The notes below the pieces were generated by a model. The model was not told the DNA's origin and ran no database searches. It was given only the letters and a program-made list of their open reading frames with translations. Shown here in pieces: positions 41,297-42,085 of a stretch of DNA of 42,085 nt; position 1 is the first letter of the stretch, and every line of letters starts with the position of its first letter. The translations under genes and the position numbers were made by a program. The stretch covers positions 1-42,085 of the forward strand of contig CASEYY010000044.1 in the NCBI GenBank assembly GCA_949292335.1, read 5' to 3'. Origin of the DNA: an uncultured Pseudomonadota bacterium. Its GTDB lineage: Bacteria > Pseudomonadota > Alphaproteobacteria > RF32 > CAG-239.

Positions 41297-41881
41297 ATGC
41301 AAGTAAACAAATATATCGGAGACGCAAGCTTTACAAAAATGTTAGAACATTACTCCTGCCAAACTCCGCTGGAAGTAATAAAAATGCGTTTTGCCGGAGC
41401 AATTTGCTCACCCAATTTGAGGCTAAGACCGACCGATGTTATTTCATCATTTTGGGCTGAGGGCAGAGCCCCAAGGCTTGAAACCAAAGCCGAGGCCGAC
41501 TTGTTTTTTAAGTTTTTTATGGGGCTTTGGGATGAAGTATTTGATGATGTTAAGCAAAATAAAGTAAAACTTCCCACACTCAAAACCAAAGATTTGCAAG
41601 AATACTGTCGTTCGCGTTATGACATGGTTGAACAAGGATATGTCGAGGGCTTTTTCGGCGGTGAAGAAAACCTAAAAATGCCGGCATATTTAGCCGAGAT
41701 TGTAGATTCGCTCTCGGAGATGGCTATGTTGTATCAAAAAATAGCAGACAAGGGTGACGATGGTACAGCGGTTTGGGAAGCGGTAAAACATACCGATCGC
41801 ACGGTTGACAAAGCGATAAGTTTTATTATCGAAAATTCGGTTTTGCCGCGGATAGAAGATTTGCAACGCAAGGTAAATTAA
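41297..41881 (+). CDS. Unknown cytoplasmic helical protein
   Basis: I do not recognise this 194-residue protein. It has no signal or membrane span. It appears nearly all helical and somewhat acidic: HYSCQTPLEVIKMRFAG, FFKFFMGLWDEVFDDVKQ, YCRSRYDMVEQGYVEGFFGG, EIVDSLSEMAMLYQKIAD. One region (GAICSPNLRLRPTDVI) might be a loop. It starts divergently, 68 bp from the lipoprotein gene, and is followed by a strong terminator. Codon use matches the host-like genes. Confidence 0.8.
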   Translation: MQVNKYIGDASFTKMLEHYSCQTPLEVIKMRFAGAICSPNLRLRPTDVISSFWAEGRAPRLETKAEADLFFKFFMGLWDEVFDDVKQNKVKLPTLKTKDLQEYCRSRYDMVEQGYVEGFFGGEENLKMPAYLAEIVDSLSEMAMLYQKIADKGDDGTAVWEAVKHTDRTVDKAISFIIENSVLPRIEDLQRKVN

Positions 41882-41925
41882 ATAAAAAAATTAATTTCTT
41901 TTTAAGAAAAAATGTGGTAAAATAA

Positions 41926-41959
41926 AATCCGTACGGAGTAGCTATCCGTGCGGATTTTT
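41926..41959 (+). terminator. Terminator after the helical protein gene
   Basis: AATCCGTACGGA / TCCGTGCGGATT, 12 pairs with one wobble, 7-nt loop, then TTTTT (41955-41959). Confidence 0.9.
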
Positions 41960-41993
41960 CTTAAGAAAACCAAGATTTAAGGACGCAACAAGG

Positions 41994-42085
41994 ATGTTGA
42001 GTAAAGTACTTAAACATAGCCTCTTTAGTGAGGAATTTCGGGCTTTCTGCCGTTTGGCGGAGAGTTTTGTTGCGTCTATAGTATG
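41994..42085 (+). CDS. Start of an unidentified gene (partial)
   Basis: ATG at 41994 behind AAGGA opens a frame that stays open for 30 codons to the window end (MLSKVLKHSLFSEEFRAFCR and on). Too short to identify; the basic, hydrophobic start could be a membrane-bound or cytoplasmic helix. Confidence 0.55.
   Translation, partial: MLSKVLKHSLFSEEFRAFCRLAESFVASIV

Noticed and set aside
1..42085. CRISPR array, transposase or integrase
   Set aside because: I saw no regularly spaced repeats of CRISPR type and no protein with transposase or integrase motifs. The only periodic DNA is the trcR tail and the MraZ boxes.

Overview
The window looks like a chromosomal segment of a flagellated, low-GC alphaproteobacterium. 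The evidence is the flagellar layout fliF-fliG-fliH-fliN-flbD-flhA with an FlbD-type sigma-54 activator, a TrcR/DUF1013 cell-cycle regulator, a zapA plus coiled-coil pair followed by 6S RNA, and rnpB beside mraZ. The lineage is inference: an uncultured, possibly host-associated relative of the Rhodospirillales fits, but no rRNA gene is present to settle it.

Layout. 1-3.2 kb: the end of a flagellin gene, a Sel1-repeat secreted protein, and accB-accC on the minus strand. 3.3-7.9 kb: a hook operon, fliK-flgD-flgE, behind a near-perfect sigma-54 promoter. 8.0-18.6 kb: a basal-body and export operon (fliF, fliG, fliH, fliN, flbD, flhA, an flhG-like ATPase with an altered P-loop, a possible second FliK-like protein, and a membrane J-domain protein). 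The window therefore holds both the sigma-54 activator and one of its probable targets.

18.6-26.3 kb: housekeeping genes. These are a YmdB-like phosphoesterase, 6S RNA, zapA and its coiled-coil partner, a short ThiE-like protein, efp, an inositol-monophosphatase-fold protein lacking key metal ligands, an OmpA-like envelope protein, rpmE, an orphan membrane protein, and a TrcR homologue with a long histone-H1-like lysine tail.

26.3-28.8 kb: an accessory island. It has two visibly GC-richer genes I do not recognise well (one with DHH-phosphoesterase-like motifs), long structured leaders and strong terminators. It sits exactly where murE would normally follow ftsI.

28.8-36.4 kb: the two ends of the dcw cell-wall cluster lie back to back around rnpB. 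mraZ-rsmH-ftsL-ftsI runs leftward and lpxC-bamD-recN runs rightward, with none of the usual genes between them. mraZ has a textbook promoter overlapped by four 10-bp-spaced MraZ boxes.

36.4-42.1 kb: gltX; a strongly structured, promoter- and terminator-bounded RNA of about 195 nt with mutually exclusive pairings, directly upstream of a Stealth-family sugar-phosphate transferase; then argS, a small lipoprotein, an unknown conserved-looking protein and the start of another gene. This RNA and the 26.3-28.8 kb island are the best candidates for undescribed biology.
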